Source of the DNA: Lentimicrobiaceae bacterium
GTDB taxonomy: Bacteria > Bacteroidota > Bacteroidia > Bacteroidales > F082
Direction: 5' to 3'
Assembly: GCA_015061315.1 (NCBI GenBank)
Contig: SUWV01000002.1
Location: 1-64,000 of the forward strand
Length of the DNA: 64,000 bases
Both the position numbers and the translations under genes were made by a program. The notes beneath the pieces were generated by a model, which searched no databases, was not told the origin of the DNA, and was given only the letters and a program-made list of their open reading frames with translations. Numbering within the stretch: position 1 is the stretch's first letter; every line of letters begins with the position of its first letter. Positions 25,905 to 33,640 of this stretch are shown in pieces.

Positions 25905-26408
25905 TTATTTTTTAACAAAACGTTTTACGATTTCATTGTTATCGGTTACGACTTTTATGAAATAGATGCCAGTATTTAAATCAGCAACATCAAGAACCTG
26001 TTGGCCTGTTGTCTCGTTGGCTTGTTGACATTTTCTTCCATAAACATCGTAAATTATAATTTCTTCTATATTAAGTTCTGATTCAATAAAGAGTTGGTCT
26101 TTTGTTGGATTAGGGTAGATGTGTAATTCTGAGTTGTTGTTGAATGCTATAGATTCGATAGCTACTGGCTTGAGGTCGAAAGTGATTTTGTTAATGCCTG
26201 ACAATTCAAAGAAATGAGGCTCATTGGAGTTGTTTACATTGACATTCATTCCGTCATTTTCAAAAGTTATTGTAGTGATGTCGGAGATAGCGATTTGTGC
26301 GGGTGTATCAATTCCATTTTGATGGACTGAAATCACTTCTTTTTCCTGCGCTTTGAGTCCGAGTGAGATACATAGTGCGCAAACGATTAGTAATAATATC
26401 TTTTTCAT
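25905..26408 (-). CDS. Minimal T9SS cargo: short beta domain plus sorting domain
   Basis: This 167-residue protein consists of a signal peptide (about 1-20), an approximately 65-residue region (VHQNGIDTPAQIAISDITTI and a second ISGI-type beta motif) and a complete T9SS type A sorting domain (IYPNPTKDQLF ... IYDVYGR ... NEIVKRFVKK). The sorting domain makes up nearly half of the protein. It contains cassette C (KCQQANETTGQQVLDV), encoded by octamer repeats at 25995-26029. The N-terminal motif resembles the start of the protein encoded just downstream. The passenger is too small for an enzyme; it may be a surface peptide, a decoy or a remnant of a larger cargo gene. Confidence 0.75.
   Translation of the reverse strand: MKKILLLIVCALCISLGLKAQEKEVISVHQNGIDTPAQIAISDITTITFENDGMNVNVNNSNEPHFFELSGINKITFDLKPVAIESIAFNNNSELHIYPNPTKDQLFIESELNIEEIIIYDVYGRKCQQANETTGQQVLDVADLNTGIYFIKVVTDNNEIVKRFVKK
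25995..26029. repeat. Cassette C (R6 octamers) inside the small T9SS protein
   Basis: The units ACCTGTTG, GCCTGTTG, TCTCGTTG and GCTTGTTG follow each other in frame and encode QQANETTGQQV after IYDVYGRKC. Confidence 0.75.
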
Positions 26409-26431
26409 ATCTATATAGGTTGATTTGACAT

Positions 26432-26475
26432 ATTAAAAAAAATGCCTCCGTCAAAATAATGACAGAAGCATTTTT
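26432..26475 (-). terminator. Terminator of the protease operon
   Basis: On the minus strand, AATGCTTCTGTCA pairs with TGACGGAGGCATT (two G-U pairs), followed by eight T. It lies 10 bp after the stop of the protease gene at 26483. Confidence 0.85.
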
Positions 26476-26482
26476 GAAAATC

Positions 26483-27715
26483 TTATTTTATACCGAGAGC
26501 TTTCTTGATATGTTTTGGAAGAGCGTCTTTGTGAACTACGATGTTCATAGTCTTGTAACGTACGAAAGCTTCTGAAGCGTATAATGAGCCTTCATATTTG
26601 CCATAGTCGCCCCATGAGTTCTTTACGATGAAGTAGTTGTTGCCGAGTTGGTCTTTAGCTTTACCGTAGATAATCATGCCGTGGTCGTCTGTTGTCTCGT
26701 AGTTGTCATAAGCGAGTTGACGGTCTTCTTGAGATACCCAGCGTTGAGGTGTTGGTTGTGAGAGAGCTTCTTTAGCTCTGTCGGCTGCGCTCATACCGAT
26801 CCAGCGTGCCATGTCGGTGCCAGAGTCGTTGCTGCCAGCTTTAGCTTCAAGGTCAGGAAGAACAGCGATACCAGCGTTTTCGCCTCTTAACCAGCCTCTT
26901 TCACTTACGTCAGAACCCCATGCGATGGTGTAGCCATTGTCGATAGCATAGTTCATGACTTCCATGAATTCGTCGATAGGAAGGTTGTAAGCTGTGCTCC
27001 ATCTCCAGTTGTCTTGTACTTCGATGATGAATTTTTCGTAGAATGGGTGGTGTGAGAATGATGCTAAGTTTACATAGTCATCTGGGTTGAAACCTGTTGA
27101 TTCTGCGAATGATTTAGGAGTGTATTCTTTGCCTTCATAAACGAATGTTTCTGGGCATTCGCCGATGTAAGCGTTGAGGATACCAGCCATAGCGTTTCTC
27201 CAGAGTGGAGTGCCGTCAGGACTTGTTTGTAATGTCTTGTTCTTTGTGATGCCTTCTACGAATGGGTCGCATACGCTTGAGAATTCAGAGAAGTTAGATA
27301 ATGTCTCGCCGTGCATAACGCCAGCTGGCAATTCTGCATCTGGAACTAAACCGTAATGTTTGATACCGTAAAGTACGTCATAGAACGAACCGCCTTGTGA
27401 GAAAGAGATGTCGCCGTGTGTGCGTACTGTTGCCTGAGCGCGGTCCATGTATGTGTTCCATACGATGAACATTTCTGAGAAATCGTATTCGCCTTTGCCC
27501 ATACGTAACAATTCTGCTTCAACGAATGAAAGTGTTGAGTAGCACCAGCATGTACCTGCTGCATATTGGTTTTTAACTGATGTAATAGGAAGTTTTACTT
27601 CTTCAGAGAAGATCCAGCCTTCTGGTTTTGCTGCTTCTTCTGCTTCTTGTGCGTTAGCGAAGCATGGCATAACGAATGCTAATGCTGTAGCTGCTAAGAA
27701 TTTTTTAAAGTTCAT
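26483..27715 (-). CDS. Secreted papain-like (C1 family) cysteine protease
   Basis: This 410-residue protein has a signal peptide (about 1-22). The catalytic Cys is Cys56 in KNQYAAGTCWCYS, following the oxyanion-hole Gln. The catalytic His lies in TTDDHGMIIYG (about 343) and the Asn in FIVKNSWGDYG (about 367), so the full triad is present. Overall layout and length are closer to the bleomycin hydrolase / aminopeptidase C branch of clan CA than to classical papain, although that branch is usually cytoplasmic and this protein is exported. No T9SS sorting domain is seen. It follows a paralogue (27742-28932) after 26 bp in the same predicted transcript and ends at a strong terminator. Likely job: peptide breakdown in the periplasm or outside the cell. 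Confidence 0.88.
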   Translation of the reverse strand: MNFKKFLAATALAFVMPCFANAQEAEEAAKPEGWIFSEEVKLPITSVKNQYAAGTCWCYSTLSFVEAELLRMGKGEYDFSEMFIVWNTYMDRAQATVRTHGDISFSQGGSFYDVLYGIKHYGLVPDAELPAGVMHGETLSNFSEFSSVCDPFVEGITKNKTLQTSPDGTPLWRNAMAGILNAYIGECPETFVYEGKEYTPKSFAESTGFNPDDYVNLASFSHHPFYEKFIIEVQDNWRWSTAYNLPIDEFMEVMNYAIDNGYTIAWGSDVSERGWLRGENAGIAVLPDLEAKAGSNDSGTDMARWIGMSAADRAKEALSQPTPQRWVSQEDRQLAYDNYETTDDHGMIIYGKAKDQLGNNYFIVKNSWGDYGKYEGSLYASEAFVRYKTMNIVVHKDALPKHIKKALGIK

Positions 27716-27741
27716 AGTGTTAATTTAATTTAAGTTAATAA

Positions 27742-28932
27742 TTATTTTAATTCCAATTTATTTTTGATGTCTGATGTCAATCCTTCTTTATTTACTGTGA
27801 AGAACATAGTGTGGAGACGGACGTAAGGCTCTGAGCAGTACCAGTAGCCGTCGTAGCCATAGTTTGCGCTCCATGAGTTTTTCACCTTATAATATTTGTT
27901 GCCTTGTTGGTCGTGGGCTATGCCGACGATGAGCATGCTGTGGTCGTCGGTGGTCTGTCCGTTTTCGTATGCTTCTTGATGCATATCTTCTGTGACTTCC
28001 TTCTCTGGCATCACAGTCTCGAATTTATATAATGAAGCGCGAATTTCATCATCGCTCATCTTTTTATATTTCTTAGGGTCTGACTGTCTTATTTTCTCGA
28101 TGTCGTTTTCGAGTACTACGCCAACACCTGCATCGCGGCTGAAACCTTTGTCGCTGACGTCTTGTGCCCAACCTACGGTGTAGCCATTGTTCAAGGCGTT
28201 GTCAAGCTCGTTCATCAACTCATCGAGTGTCATGTTGTAAGTCAAGGTGTTTGTCCAGTTGTCTTGTATTGGCATGATATAAGGTTTGTAGTTCTCATGA
28301 TTTGTGAAAGCGCCTATCTGAACGTAATCGTTGATGTTGATAGGATATTTCTCTGCAAATGATTTAGCGTCGTATTGGCTGCCTTCAAACTCAAATGTCT
28401 CTGGTGTTGTTCCGAGATATACATCTAAAACAGATTGTACCATTGCAGGCCAAGCCTTGCTGATTTTTCCGTTATGTTGCTTATTAACGATTTTTCCGTA
28501 TTCTGCCAAGACTGAATGTAACTCGCCATGATTGTGGATGCCTTCGCCTAATACTAATCCGTTGTATGTTTCTTCTGTCATCATGCCGTTTTCGTTGATG
28601 GCATATAAAACGTCGAATACCTCGCCGCCAGGACTGAAGTTACATGTGCCTTGCATACGTACATATTTCTCGAACTTATTAGCATAAGCCCAACGAACTA
28701 AGTACATCTCTGAGAGGTCTACTTCTACATTATATTTTCTGAGAATCTCAGCTTCAACCATACCGATGCCAGCGAAACACCAGCAGGTGCCTGAACGTGA
28801 TTGGTTCTTTACTGAAGTATGAGGAACGACAACGTCATCGGTGATTTGATAAGCACGTTCTTGTGCGAAAAGTAGTGATGGCATAATCACGATTAATGCC
28901 AATAATAAAACGATGGTTTTAATGCGATTCAT
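27742..28932 (-). CDS. Secreted papain-like (C1 family) cysteine protease, paralogue
   Basis: This 396-residue protein is a paralogue of the protease encoded directly downstream. It has a signal peptide (about 1-24), catalytic Cys50 in VKNQSRSGTCWCFAG, the His in TTDDHSMLIVG (about 330) and the Asn in YKVKNSWSANYG (about 352). The regions between the motifs also match (for example NYTWAWG-like YTVGWAQDVSDKG against YTIAWGSDVSERG). It is the first gene of the two-protease operon, driven by a -7 box at 28972. No sorting domain is present. The pair probably share a role in extracytoplasmic peptide processing, perhaps of peptides released by the surface proteases. Confidence 0.88.
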   Translation of the reverse strand: MNRIKTIVLLLALIVIMPSLLFAQERAYQITDDVVVPHTSVKNQSRSGTCWCFAGIGMVEAEILRKYNVEVDLSEMYLVRWAYANKFEKYVRMQGTCNFSPGGEVFDVLYAINENGMMTEETYNGLVLGEGIHNHGELHSVLAEYGKIVNKQHNGKISKAWPAMVQSVLDVYLGTTPETFEFEGSQYDAKSFAEKYPININDYVQIGAFTNHENYKPYIMPIQDNWTNTLTYNMTLDELMNELDNALNNGYTVGWAQDVSDKGFSRDAGVGVVLENDIEKIRQSDPKKYKKMSDDEIRASLYKFETVMPEKEVTEDMHQEAYENGQTTDDHSMLIVGIAHDQQGNKYYKVKNSWSANYGYDGYWYCSEPYVRLHTMFFTVNKEGLTSDIKNKLELK

Positions 28933-28971
28933 TTTTTATTCTTGTTTTGATTGTACAAATTTAACAATTCA

Positions 28972-28979
28972 CAAAGATA
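28972..28979 (-). promoter_or_regulatory. -7 box of the cysteine protease operon
   Basis: The complement reads TATCTTTG, 39 bp before the start at 28932. It abuts the terminator of the upstream Omp28 operon. Confidence 0.6.
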
Positions 28980-28980
28980 A

Positions 28981-29012
28981 AAAAAAATGTGATACGAAAG
29001 TACCACATTTTT
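28981..29012 (-). terminator. Terminator of the second Omp28 operon
   Basis: On the minus strand, AAAATGTGGTAC pairs with GTATCACATTTT around a short TTTC loop, followed by T. It lies about 50 bp past the stop of the Omp28-like gene at 29061. Confidence 0.75.
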
Positions 29013-29060
29013 ACATAGATTTTACATTGTTGTACGGACGCGTCTAATACGTCCAAACAT

Positions 29061-31100
29061 TTAATTCTTAACAAATCTCTTTACAATCTCTCCGTCTTCA
29101 GTCGTGATTCTTACGAAGTAGATACCGCTATTCAAACCAGCAACATTAAGGTTGTGGACAAAGTCTGTAGACTGTAGACTGTAGACATTGGTCCTTCTTC
29201 CGTAAACATCGTAAATCGCGATTTCTTCCACACGAACTTCTGTTGTGATAGTCAATTCATCTTTAACAGGATTAGGATAAATGTTAAATCTGTTTTCGTA
29301 GTTTGAAATAACATTTGTGGTGTCTATTATTTCTTCTTCTGTGGCAGATGTTTTTATGATGCCGACTGATGTTTTGTCATCATACAAAGCCACAACTTCA
29401 GCCATATAGAAGTCTTCTGTCGTTGTGGTGTTGAATGACATTTCTTTTGTGTTGTTCAAGACGAGTTCGTTGTTGAAATATAAGTTATAAGCTGTAGGCT
29501 CGCCTTTTTCTGGGGCTTCCCAAGCGATTGTGATGTTATCGTCGTTTTCTGTCATCGTGAGGTTTTGTGCAGGATATGTATGTTCTGTATATTCATATAA
29601 GAAGCTGCTGTTGAATACGTCGCTTGTCACAATATCCTGAACCCATACTGCCACTTCGAGGTCGTTCATGTCTTCGACGAAAGTAGAGCCCATATTATAT
29701 GAAAATTCATAATGTTGATATTCTCCTGCTTTCATTTCAATATCTTTGCCGTTGACGTCGTCGAGCATCTTCATCATGACATGGTGAAATTCGGTGAGAC
29801 CGTTGGTACCTACATTTCCTGTGGTGGTCTTTTCATTTACGCATACAAAGAGCTTAACGTTTTTCAAATCTATATACGACATGATGTCGGCTTTTACGTT
29901 GATAGTTTTCTCTTCAATGTTAAAAGCACCTTTTATATTGACGTATGCGCTGCTGTTATAACTTTCATCTAATTGATATTGCGACACTGATGAAGCTCCT
30001 AAATTAGTTCCGTCTATAACGACTCTCGGCGCTGCAGAAACTCCATAATATTCTTTTTTTGCATTACATTCTTGTGTGTTGTAAGGGTCGCCAGGAGCAG
30101 GGAAGTTCAGTGGATATTTGACATATGTGTATTTGCCAGGATTGTTGTTAGTCAGTGTTGTCATGCTGTTATCCACACCAACGCAATAGCTGCATGTCGA
30201 ACTCGAAAAGTGTTCTATCATAGGAATACGTTGTACCGAACCTAAAGCAACGTTGATTTCTTTAGCTAGTGTGTTGTTTGAGATGTCTATATCTTCTTCT
30301 CCATTGACAGAGACAATATCGATTTTAACTTCGTAGTTCCCAGGTATTAAAGCTACGTTTTGGTCGAAGGTGAATTGTTTTGTCTCTATGAAAGCTATCT
30401 CTGTTTCAAAAGTCTGGCTGTATGTGATACCATCGATTTCATATTTAGCTTCAAAAGATGTTATTTTTTCAGAGCCTATATTTTGCAGGCTGAATGTGAT
30501 GTTGGTGTTGCCTGCATCAATGCTGTTGGGAATGTCGAGAGATGCTATTTTGGCGTTAATATTTTCTATTGTAGTGATTTCCACGTCATCAAAATAAATG
30601 GCATTAAGGTTTCCTGAGTTACCTTCATAGAAAAGTGCCACCATGACTTTATCTTTTCCCATGTCATCGTTGGCTATGACTTTGCTGATGTGATGCTGAC
30701 CGTCGGCATAGAAGGTCTCTTCGTATGCTTTATCCCATTTCATTCCGTTCGATGATGATGTGGCGATGCCAATCTTTGAAGGATAGGTCGTGTAAATATC
30801 GACATAGTGTCTGAATGTCACCAAAATACTGTCGACGCCGGTGAGGTCTAACATAGGGGAGGTGAGGCGTGTGAAGCCGTTGTAGAAGGTAGGTTGCCAC
30901 GACAACATCATCTCGTTAGGCTCGCCTCCACAGAAATTGCTCTTCGACACCGACCAGTTTTGTGAGTTGTTGCCAGTGATTTTCCAGCCCTCAGGCATCT
31001 CGTCTGAATCGAAAGTCTCTTTTACGATTGTACCTACGCTCTGTGAGAAAAGTGTCACAGATAATAATAATGCGATTGTAAGTAATAATGTCTTTTTCAT
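29061..31100 (-). CDS. Omp28-like T9SS cargo with thioredoxin-type CXXC (array member 1)
   Basis: This 679-residue exported protein has a signal peptide (MKKTLLLTIALLL ... FSQ, about 1-20), a cleaved-adhesin-like jelly roll (about 25-180, ETFDSDEMPEGWK ... YFDDVEI), a CARDB-like beta domain (about 185-290), and the Omp28 domain starting PMIEHFSSSTCSYC, with CXXC (C-S-Y-C) near residue 303 and the thioredoxin cis-Pro position in SAAPRVVIDG. A conserved TEFHHVMMKML lies near 425. One FN3 domain and a T9SS sorting domain (IYPNPVKDEL ... GEIVKRFVKN) with cassette A follow. It is last in the second predicted operon and ends at a terminator. The role is inferred: surface or secreted thiol-disulfide oxidoreductase, or disulfide-stabilised binding protein. 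Confidence 0.85.
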   Translation of the reverse strand: MKKTLLLTIALLLSVTLFSQSVGTIVKETFDSDEMPEGWKITGNNSQNWSVSKSNFCGGEPNEMMLSWQPTFYNGFTRLTSPMLDLTGVDSILVTFRHYVDIYTTYPSKIGIATSSSNGMKWDKAYEETFYADGQHHISKVIANDDMGKDKVMVALFYEGNSGNLNAIYFDDVEITTIENINAKIASLDIPNSIDAGNTNITFSLQNIGSEKITSFEAKYEIDGITYSQTFETEIAFIETKQFTFDQNVALIPGNYEVKIDIVSVNGEEDIDISNNTLAKEINVALGSVQRIPMIEHFSSSTCSYCVGVDNSMTTLTNNNPGKYTYVKYPLNFPAPGDPYNTQECNAKKEYYGVSAAPRVVIDGTNLGASSVSQYQLDESYNSSAYVNIKGAFNIEEKTINVKADIMSYIDLKNVKLFVCVNEKTTTGNVGTNGLTEFHHVMMKMLDDVNGKDIEMKAGEYQHYEFSYNMGSTFVEDMNDLEVAVWVQDIVTSDVFNSSFLYEYTEHTYPAQNLTMTENDDNITIAWEAPEKGEPTAYNLYFNNELVLNNTKEMSFNTTTTEDFYMAEVVALYDDKTSVGIIKTSATEEEIIDTTNVISNYENRFNIYPNPVKDELTITTEVRVEEIAIYDVYGRRTNVYSLQSTDFVHNLNVAGLNSGIYFVRITTEDGEIVKRFVKN
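29157..29188. repeat. Cassette A (R2 heptamers) in array member 1
   Basis: GTCTGTAGACTGTAGACTG heptamers encode VYSLQSTDF between the YGR motif and the GIYFV strand of the sorting domain. Confidence 0.75.
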
Positions 31101-31108
31101 TTCTTTTT

Positions 31109-31230
31109 TATGTCTACGGTCTACAGTCTACAGACCTTGGGTTATTTTTTTTAAAATTGAAAAATTGAAAATCTGAAAACCTGAAAACCTGAAAATTTCT
31201 CAGATTCTCAGATTTTCAAATTCTCAGTTT
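31109..31230. repeat. Class I spacer: R2 plus R1 repeats
   Basis: TCTACGGTCTACAGTCTACAG (R2), then CCTTGGGTTATTTTTT, then R1 units folding on themselves (CTGAAAACCTGAAAATT with TCTCAGATTCTCAGATTTTC). It is nearly identical to 35960-36075 and 42463-42580. Confidence 0.85.
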
Positions 31231-33509
31231 TTAATAAATCTCCTAACAATGTTCCCTTTATCAGTCTTTATATTGATGAAATAAATTCCATTTTCTAAAT
31301 CCTGTACGGACACATTGAATGTGTCTATCGTTGATGTGGACGCATTCGATGCGTCCCTACAACAGAGGCGACCATAAATGTCGTAAATCGCGATTTCTTC
31401 AACATTAAGTTCTGTTGCGATGGAAATCTTATCGTTAGCTGGATTAGGGTGGATGTTGATGTAGTTATTGTATTCTTCTATGGATTCTCCTGTTATTATG
31501 CTACAACTTTCTTCTGACAATGCAGAGCTGTTGTTGCCTATCACTGATTTTATTCTGTAGCAATATTCTTCACCAACCTTAGCTGTAGTGTCGATGAAAC
31601 TGTTACTTTCAACTGTAGCAAAAAACTCTTCGTTACGATATATACCGTATTCAGAAATTCCGTCTACTGCGTCCCAAGTGACAGTGATTTTTGTATCGTC
31701 GCTATTTGCTGAGATATTCTGAGGTGTTTTGTATTCAGCGGAGTACACATTGACGGCACCTACCGATGTCATGCCGTTTTCGTATAATGCTATCACTTCG
31801 GCTATGCAGAAGTCGGTCATGTCGATGCTGAATGATGTCTCTTGTGTGTTTCCTAAAATCAATTCATTATTGACATAAAGGTTATATCCTGTAGGTGTTG
31901 CTTCTTTTGGAGCGTCCCATTTTATTTTAAGTCTGCTGCCTTCTGAGAAATGCAAGTTGCGTGCAGGATAAGGGTGTTCGGTATATTCATAGAGGTAATG
32001 GCTGTTGAATATTTCTTTGGTGTCGTAGTTTTGAATCCAGACTGCTACTTCGAGGTCGTCGGCTTCTTCCATAAATGTTGCTCCCATGTCGTAGGTGAAC
32101 TCGAAACGTTTTGATTCTCCAGCTTTTAATGTTGTGATATTTCCTTCTGCGTTAGGTAACATCTTCATCATGACGTGATGCCATTCAGTCTCACCTGTTC
32201 CTCCGTATTCCACGTGGTTTTCGGTAGTAGTCTTTTCGTTGACAGAGATGAAAGTCCTGACGTTCTCAAGGTTTACGTATGATATTACATCGGCAATGAC
32301 ATGTATCACATTATTTTCGTCTATGTTGAAAGCGCCTCTTATTTCAGCGAAAGCAGGCACTTCGTATCTGTTTGTCAAGGCTGTTTGTGTGACAGGTTGG
32401 AAGGTTTGGTTCTTGACTTGGAACTCAGAGTCGAGGTAGACTCTCGGTGCTGTATGAGCTCCGTAATAATCCTTTCTTACGCCACTTTCTGCTGTATAAT
32501 ATGGGTCGCCAGTGCCAGGGAAATTGACTACATATTTAGTGTAAGTATATTTGTCAGGATTTTTCTCGGTGAGATTGTGCATCAAGGTGTTTATCAACAC
32601 GCAAGGTGCGCAGGTAGAACTAGAGAAGTGTTCTATCATCGGGATTCTCTGTCTCTCGCTTAAAGAGACGTTGAAGGTCTTTGTCAGGGTGTTGTTAGCA
32701 GAATTGATTTCTATTTCATTGACTTTGCTTATGTTGAAGCTGATGTTATACTCTCCTGGAAGGATTGTTTTATTTGTTACGAAGCTGAATTGTTTTGTCT
32801 CGAACGACGACAATGAAGTCGTGAATGATTCTGTTACAGCTTCTTCTCCTTCAATCTGATATGTAGCTACGAATGATTGTATATTGTCGACTCCCATATT
32901 TTGTACCGAGAAACTTGCGTTAAGGTTGCCAGCTCCTATCCTGTCGAAGATGTCGATGCTGTTGAGTCTTATCTCAACATTAGGCTGTACTGTCACTACG
33001 AAGTCGTCGAAGTACCATGCTTGGAAACGTGCTGAGTTGCCTTCAAAGAAGATACAAATCAAGACGTTGTCTTTACCCATATCGGCAGTTGCTATTCTTT
33101 GTTCGATGCTGTATTGTCCAGTCTCGTTATATCCGCATGACCAGCCTACATTCCATGAGGTGCCGTTGTCTGATGAGGTAGCTATTCCTATGGTGCTTAT
33201 AGCGCTGGCATAGTTTTCAAAATAATGCTTGAGGTTTACTTTAAGACTTTTTACGTCTGTTAAATCAAGAGGATTTGCCACCAATCGGCTGATGCCATCG
33301 AATTGTGGGTTCCAACCTAACTTAATTTCATTGGCTGAGCCTCCCGCCATATTGGTGTTGCTGATTTTCCAGTTCGTCAACGCCTCGCCCATCACGGTCC
33401 AGCCTTCTGGCATATCTGTCGAATCGAAAGATTCGTTAATCAATACGTCCTGAGCCTTGATAGCTACAGATAACAAAATCGCTAATGCTAATAATAATGT
33501 CTTTTTCAT
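31224..33509 (-). CDS. Omp28-like T9SS cargo with thioredoxin-type CXXC (array member 2)
   Basis: This 761-residue paralogue has signal peptide, cleaved-adhesin-like domain (NESFDSTDMPEGW ... WYFDDFVV), CARDB-like domain, Omp28 domain with CXXC as C-A-P-C (about residue 301) and cis-Pro motif HTAPRVYLDS. It differs from member 1 in carrying a second FN3 domain (PQNISANSDDTKITVTWD ... EEYCYRIKSV, about 590-680) before the sorting domain. The HH motif reads TEWHHVMMKML. The sorting domain carries cassette B (LCCRDASNASTSTIDTF). It lies 131 bp downstream of member 3 and has no promoter box of its own, so it is probably read from the promoter at 40210. Confidence 0.85.
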   Translation of the reverse strand: MKKTLLLALAILLSVAIKAQDVLINESFDSTDMPEGWTVMGEALTNWKISNTNMAGGSANEIKLGWNPQFDGISRLVANPLDLTDVKSLKVNLKHYFENYASAISTIGIATSSDNGTSWNVGWSCGYNETGQYSIEQRIATADMGKDNVLICIFFEGNSARFQAWYFDDFVVTVQPNVEIRLNSIDIFDRIGAGNLNASFSVQNMGVDNIQSFVATYQIEGEEAVTESFTTSLSSFETKQFSFVTNKTILPGEYNISFNISKVNEIEINSANNTLTKTFNVSLSERQRIPMIEHFSSSTCAPCVLINTLMHNLTEKNPDKYTYTKYVVNFPGTGDPYYTAESGVRKDYYGAHTAPRVYLDSEFQVKNQTFQPVTQTALTNRYEVPAFAEIRGAFNIDENNVIHVIADVISYVNLENVRTFISVNEKTTTENHVEYGGTGETEWHHVMMKMLPNAEGNITTLKAGESKRFEFTYDMGATFMEEADDLEVAVWIQNYDTKEIFNSHYLYEYTEHPYPARNLHFSEGSRLKIKWDAPKEATPTGYNLYVNNELILGNTQETSFSIDMTDFCIAEVIALYENGMTSVGAVNVYSAEYKTPQNISANSDDTKITVTWDAVDGISEYGIYRNEEFFATVESNSFIDTTAKVGEEYCYRIKSVIGNNSSALSEESCSIITGESIEEYNNYINIHPNPANDKISIATELNVEEIAIYDIYGRLCCRDASNASTSTIDTFNVSVQDLENGIYFINIKTDKGNIVRRFIKN
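31303..31361. repeat. Cassette B palindromic element in array member 2
   Basis: Two nested palindromes, GACACATTGAATGTGTC and GGACGCATTCGATGCGTCC, sit within near-inverted ends (TGTACGGA ... TCCCTACA). Read on the minus strand they encode CCRDASNASTSTIDTFNVSVQ in frame. The first palindrome carries one change in this copy. Confidence 0.8.
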
Positions 33510-33518
33510 TTCTTTTTA

Positions 33519-33640
33519 TGTCTATGGTCTACAGTCTACGGACTACGGACCTTGGTTATTTTTAAGTCGCCGAGTCTCTAAGTCACCGAGTCACCAAGAA
33601 AATTCCTCGGTGACTTGGTGACTTGGTGACTCAGAGTCTT
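33519..33640. repeat. R2 plus R3 inverted repeat spacer
   Basis: R2 units (TCTATGGTCTACAGTCTACGG) are followed by an R3 palindrome: GAGTCTCTAAGTCACCGAG and more on the left, CGGTGACTTGGTGACTTGG on the right. It lies just after the stop of array member 3 and could form a strong hairpin that attenuates read-through. Confidence 0.75.
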
